Positions 11,051 through 25,304 of a stretch of 64,000 nucleotides of DNA are shown here, one piece after another. The notes beneath the pieces were generated by a model. The model was not told the DNA's origin. It saw only the letters and a list, made by a program, of their open reading frames with translations, and ran no database searches. This stretch comes from Halichondria panicea (Eukaryota > Porifera > Demospongiae > Suberitida > Halichondriidae). Numbering within the stretch: the first letter of the stretch is position 1; every line of letters begins with the position of its first letter. The stretch is from the NCBI RefSeq assembly GCF_963675165.1, contig NC_087391.1, positions 4,018,646-4,082,645 on the forward strand, read 5' to 3'. The translations under genes and the position numbers were made by a program.

Positions 11051-11810
11051 CTGCCAGGCCGTAGTGTCAGTACGTATATATATCAGTAGATCTATATATA
11101 CAGACAGAATTGTGTGCCAATATTGAATACAGCGGCTATTCGAAGCTATGATTGAGACATTAAAGGAACAGGTAGAAAAGTGGTTTAACAGGTCAAGCTG
11201 TACGCAAGGCTATAGAGATCACATAACAGCACTAAATTCTTTAGAACACACCTATAGCCAAAATTGCGTATTTTAATGCTGGTGCACTCGGATGGACTCA
11301 AGGTTAACGTGGTGCACTCGAGTTAAAACACTTATAATATTCGCTAGGTGCGTTCTAAATAATATAAATCCATGCTTCCTGAAAGATTTGGTCCGCCCAG
11401 ATTTTGCCCTCGTTATAGGGGGTGCTGTTTTTGGAGCTAGCTTTGATGGCCTGTAAAATTTGAGCATATAATTACCTAGTTACCAAACTGAACAATGCAT
11501 TCTGTAGATATTTCTATATATAGGTTTGATTTACTTGCTGGTCACAAAAGCTATACACTGGCACTCCCCCCCCCCCCCAAATGAGAAGCTAGCTTTGAGT
11601 TTTGAATAGATTACCAGTTATCTATAACTGAGCAAATTTAGACGAGTCACACTAATTCATGACTGTGTCCATCCCTTCATTGTCGTAATACTATCCACTT
11701 TGCCCCTCCCCCCTCTAAATGCATCCCTACATGTTAAATAAGTATTCACATTTACTGTTTATATACTGTTTATATATAATTATAGCATACATAAGCAAAA
11801 ACTACAATAG
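11051..11810. other. Spacer between B gene and death-domain exons, unit 2
   Basis: No gene seen. It matches 3348-3962 except for an extra segment of about 130 bases (about 11263-11400) containing a small minus-strand open frame with no family resemblance. Confidence 0.55.
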
Positions 11811-13652
11811 TTACTCTACTAGTGCGTATTTGTGTGGGTCTCTGACATGATCGAGTAAGTCAGCCACTGCTTCAAATGTTGGCCTTGTTAGGGGTTCTTG
11901 TTTCCAGCAACCCAGCATGATGTCATAGAATGTCTCTGGGCAATTTTCAGGTCGAGGCATCAGGAATCCTGTTTTTATTCTCTGTATGGCGAAATCGTTT
12001 GTACTGTCTGAAAATGGCTCTTTGCCTGTTATGACTTCCCAAATTAACATTCCGTATGACCATACATCTGATTTCAAGGATTGGTGCTGTTTAACAAATG
12101 TTTCTGGAGCACACCATTTTATTGGGGCCCTAAAACCTTGAGTACTGACAGTTTGCTCATAATCATCAAGTTTTACTGCTGAACCGAAATCGTTAAGCTT
12201 ACACGTTACATTTTCACCTACGAGTACATTTGCAGCTCGTATTTTTCTATGGATACATAGTTTTTGCTGGAGATAGTCAAGCCCAAGTGCTACTTGCTTG
12301 CATATCAATACATGCTGGTGCAGTAAGAGAGGGTTTGTTTTCACGTAGTTTTGCAGATTTCCATTTGGTACCAGCTCCAAAATCATGCATACTGTTTCTT
12401 CCGTTACAAATAAATTGTACAGTTGAACAATATTTTCATGCTTAAGGTTCTTCAGAATATCTGCCTCTACCAAAATGTGTTTAGTAGAACCAGTTGACAA
12501 GTGTTCCTTTTTAATTATAACTTCCTTGTCGTTATATGTGCCTTTCCAAATTTCTCTTGTGCTTTTGCTATGAAGTATTGAAGTCAGTAATAGATTTGTA
12601 CCTTGTTGAACAGGCACATCATCCAATTTTTTAGAGTTACTTTCCAGATCCTTCAATCTAGCCATAAAATTGTTTGTTATCTTCTCTAGTCGTTCTTCAA
12701 TGAGTTTCTTGTAATCCTTAAAATGTTTTTCTGATTGATCCTTCAACTCCTGTATTGTTCTATCTTTATTCTTGAGCTGATGTGTGTGCAACTCCCTTAA
12801 TCTTTTTAAATTGAGTTCTTGTTTTTCCACCAATTGTGCAATTTCTTCATCTTTTTTCTCAATTTCTTCGGCAAACAATCTCGTTACAAGCGATAAGTGG
12901 GTCTGTGCATCTTCTTTTAAATGTTCAAGTAAGTTTCCTCGCTCTACTTGATTTGTACAGCCAGCACATTGGAAATCACACTCAACTACTACTTTTGGAC
13001 ATTCTACAAAGTGTTGTTGCAAGTAATTTTTTTTAATGTCACGCTCTCCACAGCTGTTGGGGCAATCAACGGGCAGCTGAGGACATTCGGATTTATGTTG
13101 TCCAGTGATCACCTCCTTTTTAGCTTTCTCGTTGCAGTGAGGGCAGGTGAATAGTCGATATGGGCATAGAAGCTCCAAATGTTCTTCCACCTCATTTTTC
13201 TCTAGTTTTTCTCCGCATCCATTTACGCAGACAGTTCTAAGGTATTCACAATCTCCGTTGGAAGAGTCAAGATGAGCTCCTTGTGCTCCTAGCTCTCCCG
13301 TCCAAAGACAGCCTCGATTTGTAAATGGGCATTTCACATCAAGTTCAAGAATTTTCCCCCATTTTTGTTTGTCAAGTATAGCAGTGATATTATTCTGTTC
13401 ACATTTGGGGCACTCGTACTCATTTCCGTAAGATTTTTCTATGCAAGATGCACAGAAATGATTTCCACAGCACTCGGTTAACATTGGCCTTCTCATAACT
13501 TCCTTGCAGTGTCCACAGATATACTCATTTTGTGGAGGATCTATGAAGTCCCATCTGTGTCGTAAGATGTCTCTGTGCAGGTTTTTTATATCCATTTTGA
13601 ACGGTCTATTACACTGAAGGCAGATCGAACTCTTTATAAGTATTATATACAT
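11811..13652 (-). CDS. Gene B copy 2: RING, TRAF zinc fingers, coiled coil, tyrosine-kinase-like pseudokinase
   Basis: 613 codons, no intron, a few percent different from copy 1 in protein. Layout is the same: RING about 46-84, zinc fingers about 108-245, coiled coil about 255-345, kinase-like domain about 355-603. HRK replaces HRD here too, while the beta-3 Lys and DFG are kept, so the loss is fixed in both copies. Notable replacements versus copy 1 include DKQE to AKKE in the zinc-finger region and M to K after DFGSAV. The absence of stops or frameshifts in two diverged copies argues that the protein is under selection. Ordinary TRAF proteins carry a C-terminal MATH domain; here a kinase fold takes its place. 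Confidence 0.93.
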   Translation of the reverse strand: MYIILIKSSICLQCNRPFKMDIKNLHRDILRHRWDFIDPPQNEYICGHCKEVMRRPMLTECCGNHFCASCIEKSYGNEYECPKCEQNNITAILDKQKWGKILELDVKCPFTNRGCLWTGELGAQGAHLDSSNGDCEYLRTVCVNGCGEKLEKNEVEEHLELLCPYRLFTCPHCNEKAKKEVITGQHKSECPQLPVDCPNSCGERDIKKNYLQQHFVECPKVVVECDFQCAGCTNQVERGNLLEHLKEDAQTHLSLVTRLFAEEIEKKDEEIAQLVEKQELNLKRLRELHTHQLKNKDRTIQELKDQSEKHFKDYKKLIEERLEKITNNFMARLKDLESNSKKLDDVPVQQGTNLLLTSILHSKSTREIWKGTYNDKEVIIKKEHLSTGSTKHILVEADILKNLKHENIVQLYNLFVTEETVCMILELVPNGNLQNYVKTNPLLLHQHVLICKQVALGLDYLQQKLCIHRKIRAANVLVGENVTCKLNDFGSAVKLDDYEQTVSTQGFRAPIKWCAPETFVKQHQSLKSDVWSYGMLIWEVITGKEPFSDSTNDFAIQRIKTGFLMPRPENCPETFYDIMLGCWKQEPLTRPTFEAVADLLDHVRDPHKYALVE

Positions 13653-14322
13653 GCATGCTTGCCTGTCTCTAATATTATTTAAGTCGATATTGATATAGGT
13701 GTATGGTCTGTTTGGTTTTACAGTTTATGTTTTTGTGTAATTGTGTTTCCATAGTGATAGAAAACTGTCAACTCGTGACAACATTTATTTATGTTTCAAT
13801 GTTGGTGTTTCCATAGTGATCACAAACTGTCAACACCCTATATCATGCAGCTATTTATTATTACTAGATAGGGTTTCAATGTTTGTGCTTCCACAGTGAT
13901 TGCAGGCTGTCACAATTGCTTAATATCACTTTCAACTAACTTAGCGGATTTCACTATAGCACTGTCCGCCACAATTTAGATGCCTTTTGCTTTTGAGCAT
14001 AGTCCGACTTTTATCAAATAAGAGTTAGAGAGCAAAAAACACTGTCACAGCCACACGAATCAAAGGCTAGGCTACATAGTGTTGAAAGTTAGTTCTACTG
14101 GCTTTATGCAATTATGGCTTCCAGAATTCCTTTAATTTGAGTAACTTTGACTCACTGCAGAATAATAATAATTTTGTACATAAATTATATAACATAAACT
14201 TAGATACGTTCGTGTATAATTCAGAAAACTAGATAGAAAAAGATGGGTGAATAGATGTAACTAAAAAATGTAAATTTCAGCAAAATCTGCTAGGCCTATT
14301 ATAGATCTACGCTTGTGCCTGT
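13653..14322. other. Spacer between gene A copy 3 and gene B copy 2
   Basis: Near-identical counterpart of 5805-6474. No gene seen. Presumed 3' region of A and promoter of B. Confidence 0.6.
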
Positions 14323-16026
14323 TCAGTTAGTTCTTGCAAAGAGCTTTGTATGCATGATACCAGAGAGTACACTGAACGAAGGTCTAGAAGTGGGATCTCT
14401 GCTCATGCATTGAAGAATAACTTGGTGTATGTGTTCAGGACATTCCAGAGGACGGTCAAGTTCTGGTCCTCTCGTGATGAATGTTTCTGCTTTCGAATTT
14501 GACATTTTCACTACTCTTTTTGTGATGATTTCGTATTGCACAATTCCAAACGACCATACATCTGATTTGGTGGTACATTTGCTCTCGATAAGAACTTCAG
14601 GTGCAGACCATTTGACAGGTGCTCTCTCTCCTTGTGGGACTTTATATTCCGTTTCACCTTGCTTCAATATTTTTGCTAATGAGAAGCTTCCTATTTTGAA
14701 CTGTAGTGTGTTTGAAACTAAAACAGCATGAGATGTGATTCCCCTGTGTATGCAATTCAATCTCTCAAGATAAGACATTCCAGAGGCCACTTGTCGAATA
14801 ATGTCAACCTGTCGTTTTTGAGTTAAAGCTTTGCCATTGCTTTTGAGGTAGTTAGCGAGATTTCCGTGCATCATGTACTCAGTGACAATCAGATAAGGTT
14901 CTTTCTTTGTGCATACTCCACATAATTGGATAATATTTATGTGATCAAAATCTCTTAGCACAGAAGCTTCCCCAAGAAATTTGGATGAAGTCATTGATCC
15001 TACTTTGTGCATTTTAATAGCAATTTGATATTTTCCGTACTGTTGTCCTTTCCATATCTCATTGAATTGACCTGACACTAGTTTCGAATCGAGTTGAACG
15101 GTGTCGGGATCAAGCTCCCAAAACAGACCAGGTAATTTTACCAATGTTTTTTTTACCGTATTTTCTCTGTATTGAAAACTTATGTTCAATATTTCTTCAG
15201 TTTTGTTAATTATGTCGCTAATCTCTTCTTTATAAAAGTCGATGCTTTTGCTCTGTTTAGCATTTTTCTTTATCATTTTTTTATCTCTCAGCTGCTGCAT
15301 AAATTTTGTTTCATTAATTTTTTCGCAGTCCTCAAACTTAAAACGACTCAGCATTCGTTTCCCATGTATGAATGTCAAAATAAGATGAGAGTGCTTTTGA
15401 ATACTCTTTTGGCGATGGTCGAGTATTTGCTTTCGTTTCAGAACCACATCACATCCAGCATATTCAAATTCACACTGTGTAATACACTCAGAGCATATGC
15501 TCATATGTTCATCAAAATGTTCAAATTTGAAGCATTCTCCACAGCCATTGGGGCAAGTAAAATTGCGATTGGGGCACTTACGGTTGTGCCTACCATCGTA
15601 TTCACCACAGAGCTGGCATTTCTCGGCAATGTTATTGTCCACCCTTTCTTCACCGCACTCAACGTGTGTGTGTACACAATCACCAATCAGGTGATCGTGG
15701 CAATTTTTGATATCTCCCGTCCACTGGCACCCCTTCACATGCATTGGGCATATCACTTTGAGGTCAAGAATTTTTTTCCATTTCGGTCTATCAAGAATGC
15801 ATGCTACAGATGTCTGCTCACATGCAGGACATGTCAAGAGCTTGTTATTTTGAATATTTGGCTCTGCACATACTTTACAAAGGTGTGCTCCACAACATTC
15901 TGTTAGCATCGGTTCTTTAAGTATCTTCTTACATTGCGAGCAGAAATTATCTTCTGGAGGGCTTTCCACGAAGAGCAGTTGACATTCATGGATATCAAAG
16001 TGTTTGACTGAATCTATATCTGTCAT
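14323..16026 (-). CDS. Gene A copy 3 (intact): RING, TRAF zinc fingers, kinase-like domain lacking both catalytic aspartates
   Basis: Intronless, 567 codons. RING about 29-69 (C29-x2-C32, C45, H48, C50, C53, C66-x2-C69), TRAF-type zinc fingers about 93-215, a shorter coiled-coil or linker about 225-300, kinase-like domain about 310-560. The fold is tyrosine-kinase-like (VKWSAPE, SDVWSFGIVQYEI). K338 of the AIK motif and E353 are present, but the catalytic loop reads H427-R428-G429 with Ala at 434 instead of Asn, and the DFG position reads G446-S447-F448. Phosphotransfer is therefore very unlikely, and binding or scaffolding is expected. Start chosen at 16026 because an in-frame stop lies just upstream and the RING follows directly. 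A polypyrimidine acceptor (TTTTACTTTCAG, near 16115) upstream suggests a 5' UTR intron. Confidence 0.93.
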   Translation of the reverse strand: MTDIDSVKHFDIHECQLLFVESPPEDNFCSQCKKILKEPMLTECCGAHLCKVCAEPNIQNNKLLTCPACEQTSVACILDRPKWKKILDLKVICPMHVKGCQWTGDIKNCHDHLIGDCVHTHVECGEERVDNNIAEKCQLCGEYDGRHNRKCPNRNFTCPNGCGECFKFEHFDEHMSICSECITQCEFEYAGCDVVLKRKQILDHRQKSIQKHSHLILTFIHGKRMLSRFKFEDCEKINETKFMQQLRDKKMIKKNAKQSKSIDFYKEEISDIINKTEEILNISFQYRENTVKKTLVKLPGLFWELDPDTVQLDSKLVSGQFNEIWKGQQYGKYQIAIKMHKVGSMTSSKFLGEASVLRDFDHINIIQLCGVCTKKEPYLIVTEYMMHGNLANYLKSNGKALTQKRQVDIIRQVASGMSYLERLNCIHRGITSHAVLVSNTLQFKIGSFSLAKILKQGETEYKVPQGERAPVKWSAPEVLIESKCTTKSDVWSFGIVQYEIITKRVVKMSNSKAETFITRGPELDRPLECPEHIHQVILQCMSRDPTSRPSFSVLSGIMHTKLFARTN

Positions 16027-16325
16027 GCTGATATTTACAGTTACTTATCAAGTGTGCCTTGATCAACTAACATGCTTCAGCTAATATTATGTGCATCTAC
16101 TTTTTGTTAATCAATACTGAAAGTAAAACTGAACCTATGTACACTATGCATATAGATCTTACATGCACTTGAACTCTATCGTAAACATTGACAGATCAGT
16201 GTAATACTGCAGCTTTATAAACAATCGTCAAAACTAAACACGATCTACACATGTGCAGGAATGAGTGCACAACATTATTGGAAAAGAATCACTGTAAGAA
16301 ACGTAAACATCCTGCCAATACTCAC

Positions 16326-16546
16326 CACCAGTTTTAGCAGTTCTCTGCATGTCCATCGCCTACACAAATCAGCACATCTGACCGTTCCTCTAGTCTCGGA
16401 TTGTTCGATTCTCTCTCCTTTTTGTGTGCCAGGCTCTTGGTCTTTATTTGGTTTGGGTGGGGAGTTTGTCTTCTGACATTTGTTCATTCTTCGTTTAAGT
16501 TTCACGCCAATTCCTTTCTGAGTTCTATCACTTGTTGTAAAAGTGT
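16326..16546 (-). other. Candidate lysine-rich exon upstream of gene A
   Basis: A minus-strand stretch with an acceptor (TCTTGCAG) at its start and a good donor (GTGAGTATT) at its end, open in one frame (TFTTSDRTQKGIG, then a Lys/Pro-rich run, ending in RELLKLV). It may be a 5' exon of gene A or of a separate small gene. Unit 2 has a stop in the same frame and unit 1 has lost the donor to a tandem repeat, so coding function is doubtful. It may be 5' UTR. Confidence 0.35.
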
Positions 16547-16703
16547 CTGCAAGAAAAACACAACACAGATCTGCATAACACAAGGAAAACAGCGATTATA
16601 GAGAACCTTAACCCCTCCCCCCCAACACATGCACTGTTGTGTTGTTGTTGGTAGATTAATTGCTGTGCAAGTGGCTGTGATTTGTGTTATAATATAATAA
16701 TTA

Positions 16704-16906
16704 TGTGACAGGCTCTGGGAAAACAGCCCAATTGAAGCAGATATTGGTATTGAGCAATAGCCAAATTTATAGACTGCAGTGTATAATCTCATAAAAATTT
16801 TTCTTGCATATCAATGCGTAGGCAATTCTTTGCTCTATCATCTGCTATATAGATCGCAAAAATTATAGCTTGCGCCAATTGGTCTGTTTTCCCAGAGCCT
16901 GTCACA
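16704..16906. mobile_element. 203-base MITE with TA target duplication
   Basis: Terminal inverted repeats of about 30 bases begin TGTGACAGGCTCTGGGAAAA and are nearly perfect. TA lies on both sides (16702-16703 and 16907-16908). The sister units carry the same flanking sequence without it (near 1137 and 8872), which shows an empty site. A 3' end of the same family occurs at about 32192-32223, again followed by TA. No coding capacity. TA duplication suggests mobilisation by a Tc1/mariner-type transposase (inference). Confidence 0.88.
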
Positions 16907-17076
16907 TATCATATCTATGTGATTTGTTGCGTCTAAAACAAAGTATGCTAAACACTTTTCTATAATAATCTTCATTTGCATGAAAGGAGCTATAGATTGC
17001 AGATGGAATTATAAAAATGAAACAATTGTTTCCAAAAGTCACATAGTCGTTAACGTTCTGTTCCAAGCCTGAAGCT

Positions 17077-18582
17077 CTACTGAATATTATCTGGTTTGTC
17101 ATTAAAGCCATCAGAGAGGAGCCGATTGCCATCCACAGTGACTGTCTTGCGACGTTTAATGTACAGCACCACTCGGACGATGACCACCACTAAAACGATG
17201 AGGATGAATAGTAAGTAGGCATACCCACGCAGTGGCCTGCATAAAATACAACTAATTATTAAGCGGGATAACAAGAATTAAACTTACTTGGGCAGCATTG
17301 ACAGAATCGTAAAACCCTCCTCCATCACGCAGCAGTGGTATGACTACTGAGAACAAATATACAAGCAATCAAATTTGATAAATTGTCAGCTATATAAATA
17401 GCTATTGACTGACTAAGTCGATGTGTTGGTATTCTTCAGCAACTCTCTGACAGGTAAAAGCCAGACCAATATAAATGGTGGCAGCAGTAGCAATGCAGCC
17501 CAGTCCCATCACCACAACCACAGGCAGGTCCATTATCACAGTAAAAGAGAGGCTGTAAATCCGAAAAATTAGTTCAATGAAGTCAACGCACATAATTATT
17601 ATTATTAATTATAGTCGGGAGAAGATGAATTATTCGGGGGTCTCAGAATGCGATTTGAATGCCTTGAATGCCATTAGGTTAGACTATAGTGAAGCTGGAC
17701 TGCTTGGGGGGAAGCTGAAGTGTTTGGGAAAAGCTCCCCCGCCTACCCCCCTCACTGGATAGAACCCTGATATAGGTTACAGAATACTATCTATTGTTGT
17801 TGAAGGTATACTATAGTCTTGGGTCCGGCCGCACTTTAGAAAAGAATGTCTGGTCAAGTCCCTATATGTGAAACTCGTGAATTTCTTGGACCCGGCATTT
17901 AACTGCATTGGCCTACGATCATTATTATGAACCACGATTACAGAATTAGGTCACGCAATCAATAATTATGGCTGATCGTGGGCGCACACGTCCGGTGCGG
18001 TTAATTACCAGTTCTGGACTTCTGCACGAGTTTCTCACTGCACGAGTTTCTCACAGGAGCTTGACCAGATGTTCTTTTCTGAATCGCGACTTGGATCCGA
18101 GACTAAAAGTTAGAGGCATGGGAAATGTTTATAAATGCTGTCATAAACTAAACACTGAACAGTAGAGAAACTTACTCAAAATTGAATATCACTCTTGTGA
18201 TTTGAACAATGAAGTAAACAAGGGCAACAATACTGACAACTCCGAACCAATTTGCATGAAATGACACACAGAAATACTTCCATAGCCCAATTCACAGAAA
18301 CTCCTATCATCGCGTGTCATGAAGAGAGGACACGGAGGATTGTCGGAGCAATCAGGATATAAACTACGAGGATGATGATGAGGTATAAACATACTTACAT
18401 GTAATACAATGTTGAAGATGCAACAGAAGTCTAATCAAGGTTCCCAGCATTCCGATAACACCAGCTGCAATGGCCACTATCACCAACAAAAGAAAAGCCA
18501 TGAACAAGTTAACTATTCTTCCAACACTGCAGCATCTTGGTATCCTTCGATCAGGCACACTGACAGTCTCCATTGGTTCCAT
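17077..18582 (-). CDS. Four-helix membrane protein, MARVEL-like
   Basis: Exons fitted on the minus strand: 18276-18176, 17552-17414, 17343-17288 and 17236-17077, all in matching phase. Helix 2 is WFGVVSIVALVYFIV, helix 3 is MDLPVVVVMGLGCIATAA, then comes a Cys-containing loop, helix 4 is YLLFILIVLVVVIV, followed by a basic cytoplasmic tail. A likely first exon (18582 to about 18399) gives helix 1 (IVNLFMAFLLLVIVAIAA), but its donor phase does not match the next exon, so the junction is unresolved: either a small exon is missed or a base is missing. Spacing of the helices and the short middle loop recall MARVEL proteins (CMTM/MAL/plasmolipin), which shape membrane traffic; the resemblance is by eye only. 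Tetraspanin is less likely because the large loop lacks a CCG motif. Confidence 0.5.
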
Positions 18583-18982
18583 AGCTAGCTATATTATTTA
18601 TTAAACCCTTTTAATTAATTAATTAAGCGGTTTAAAACTTCCTCCAACTCCCACTGCACTTGGAAGTGGAAATCAAAATGTGGCCACACACCCACTTCTG
18701 GATCTGAGATGCCACAAAAGTGGGGACAGGCCACAAGGAAATTGGGCTGCAACAGGATTCTTTCACCACTTTGCTTCATTCCACAGGTTTCCCTTCCCAT
18801 CCTGTACCTCTTGGTGCCCTAGATACCACACAACTTTTAGCCCAACTATTTAATAGTGCGACTTTTAATTCAAATAGGGTAGATCTACCAGCAAGAGTAT
18901 AGATACGAGTACTCTTGATCTTGGTACCAGTAATAGCATAATAATTGTGATACTATAATTATAATGACAGGCTACTGATTGT

Positions 18983-23466
<4,484 letters not shown>

Positions 23467-23759
23467 TTCTGCGAACAGTATGTAGAAGTGTAGCCTTGCA
23501 GATATCTGTACTGTACTCTCCCTTGGCCCTCTAGAGCCTCTCTTTGCTGAAGCAGTATCACGTGGAACAGTGCAGCATGCTCAAATGTGCTGATTCAGCA
23601 GCAGGAGTCAGCAAAGGAAGGTCAAAAGGTCACCTTCCCCATTTGCTAGCCGGCCGGCCCCAGAGCTCCTACTAGCCTACCTGTAAGCCTTGTGGAGTAC
23701 AGAGAGGCTCACTACACACAACTACAATCACTTGAGTGCTTGAATCTACCAGCAGAGTC
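23467..23759. promoter_or_regulatory. Bidirectional promoter region between psma3 and sptss
   Basis: 293 bases separate the two start codons of genes transcribed away from each other, so both core promoters must lie here or in the first exons. No clear TATA box. A GCCGGCCGGCCCC stretch near 23650 is the most GC-rich part. Confidence 0.6.
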
Positions 23760-25304
23760 ATGGATGGTGGTGTTATGAAGTGGCTGAGCTTGAAGAAGCT
23801 GCAGTTTGAGGCCTACACAGCAGTGGGCATGTTGGAACCAGCAGAGAAAGGAACTATCTGTATCCTCACTTACTTTAAACAGATAACTTTATTGATGTAT
23901 TAATAGCATGGGCTATTTACCCATTGATCACTAGTTTGGCCACGCCCTCCCAAATCTTTGTATATTGTTCACTAAATACAGCGCCAGAAAAATTTATTCC
24001 ACTTCTAAGTGGCGCATCTTTTAGCAGCCCAGCTGGCGCCTAAATAATGGTGGCGCTTATGTTCGAGCTAGTATAGAGAAAATGGGTGTGGTTTAGCTCA
24101 GTTTCACTTGCTAGCTGCACCGTTGAGAGCTGAGTAACTCGTGAACAACATTAATTGACTGTAGCTATGGGTTAGACAACTGTTTAGAAGTGTGAAGGAA
24201 GTCAAAGATGCAGGATGATTGTCTTGATGTCTCAAACAAACCTTTTTATAAGCGCCAGAAAAAAATAATTCCAGCAACGGTAGCGCTTCTTTTAGGGCCT
24301 CAAAAATTATGCTGATGCTGACGTTGCGCTGTAATTATGGTGGCGCTGTAATTACATTAATTATGGTATTGGATGTCAACTATACATGTATATTCATGCC
24401 GACAAATTTCTAGGGTGTGAAACCGCATGCTGGGCAGTTTGTGTAAACTCAGCATCACGTGCATCTACTGATTAGATGGGCAGGGTGAGCTCAATAACTA
24501 GAGTATGTCGAGACACTGTATAGAGCATGTTAGGAGTATAAACTATAGCTAGAATTGGAGCTATAGTGGCCTAGAATTCCTGAACAGCTGAAGGAAGTTT
24601 AAAAGACCAGAGTAACAGAGTTAATTGCTATAGACACATGCAAAAAATAACAAAAATTACAGCTGGAATACCATGGCACACACACACACACAGCTTTACC
24701 AGTATCTCTCGTGCAACTACACCTCGAGGCATAACTATATGTCTATGTAACTGCCAGTGATTCTCATATTATTGTCAGTATCAGAACATACTTTCTACTG
24801 TTCGACTGCTAACAGTACCCTCTTCCAATAATTATTTTAACCATGGTAGCGTGAAATCTGACCACAGTGGCTAACACTCAATTGTCTAACCGTGGCACTT
24901 AAGGCCTGACACACGTCTTGGTAGTGAAGTTCCCCAGACTATCCCACTATAAAAAAAAAGAGGCTGGGTATGTGATTGATTGTAGAGCTCTATAAGGAGC
25001 ATGGGTATAGTAGATCTCACAAGCATAGCTACAACAATGCATTGCTCTAATTTTGATTACGAGTGTTTGTACAATGGTATTTCTGAGGGTTAGCTGTGTA
25101 CCATTGACTAAGATACTAAGCTGTGCCTTACAAGCTGTGCATTACTATATTTGAAGTAGTGTATCACTTGTTATGTGTTTGTTGACCTTGACTCGACTGT
25201 GCTTAGATGTGATGCTGATGATTATTCTCGTGATGACCCTGTACACAATGATGCTGTATCTACCTACGCACATCTCTCATCTAGTGAACTTCTTCTTTGG
25301 ATAA
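23760..25304 (+). CDS. sptss: Serine palmitoyltransferase small subunit
   Basis: Two exons, 23760-23859 and 25207-25304, join in phase to give 65 residues, close to the 71-76 of vertebrate ssSPTa/b. The first reads MDGGVMKWLSLKKLQFEAYT...MLEPAEKGTI; the Leu-Glu-Pro followed by a charged residue before the helix is the family hallmark. The second exon encodes the membrane helix and the end LYTMMLYLPTHISHLVNFFFG, matching the vertebrate pattern of LYT.YVF.P.HI. The protein activates the SPTLC1/SPTLC2 heterodimer at the endoplasmic reticulum, the first step of sphingolipid synthesis. It falls below usual open-frame size limits because the two exons code for only 33 and 32 residues. The 1.35 kb intron carries short repeats (GCGCCAGAAAAA near 23981 and 24252) and no gene. 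Confidence 0.88.

Larger units (their letters stand above)
1..16995. repeat. Tandem segmental duplication, about 7.8 kb per unit
   Basis: Equivalent points recur at a regular distance: the A-gene start codon at 374, 8198 and 16026 (steps of 7824 and 7828) and the B-gene start at 5804 and 13652 (step 7848). Coding and non-coding sequence align throughout, with small indels and different lengths of C-tracts. On the right, homology stops near 16995, just where the other two copies carry a short CCCTAA repeat. On the left the array runs off the window, so the copy number is unknown. Each unit holds one A gene, one B gene and exons of a death-domain gene, all on the minus strand. The alignment was made by eye; a self dot plot would give exact edges. 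Confidence 0.93.
16027..17076. other. Spacer at the right edge of the array
   Basis: Contains the best copy of the lysine-rich exon-like stretch (16326-16546) and a 203-base foldback element (16704-16906). Homology to units 1 and 2 ends near 16995. No other gene is seen before the MARVEL-like gene. Confidence 0.6.

Noticed and set aside
17077-18582. Tetraspanin or TMEM179 identity for the four-helix protein
   Set aside because: No CCG motif in the large loop for tetraspanin; the TMEM179-like reading required a frame that does not splice in phase.
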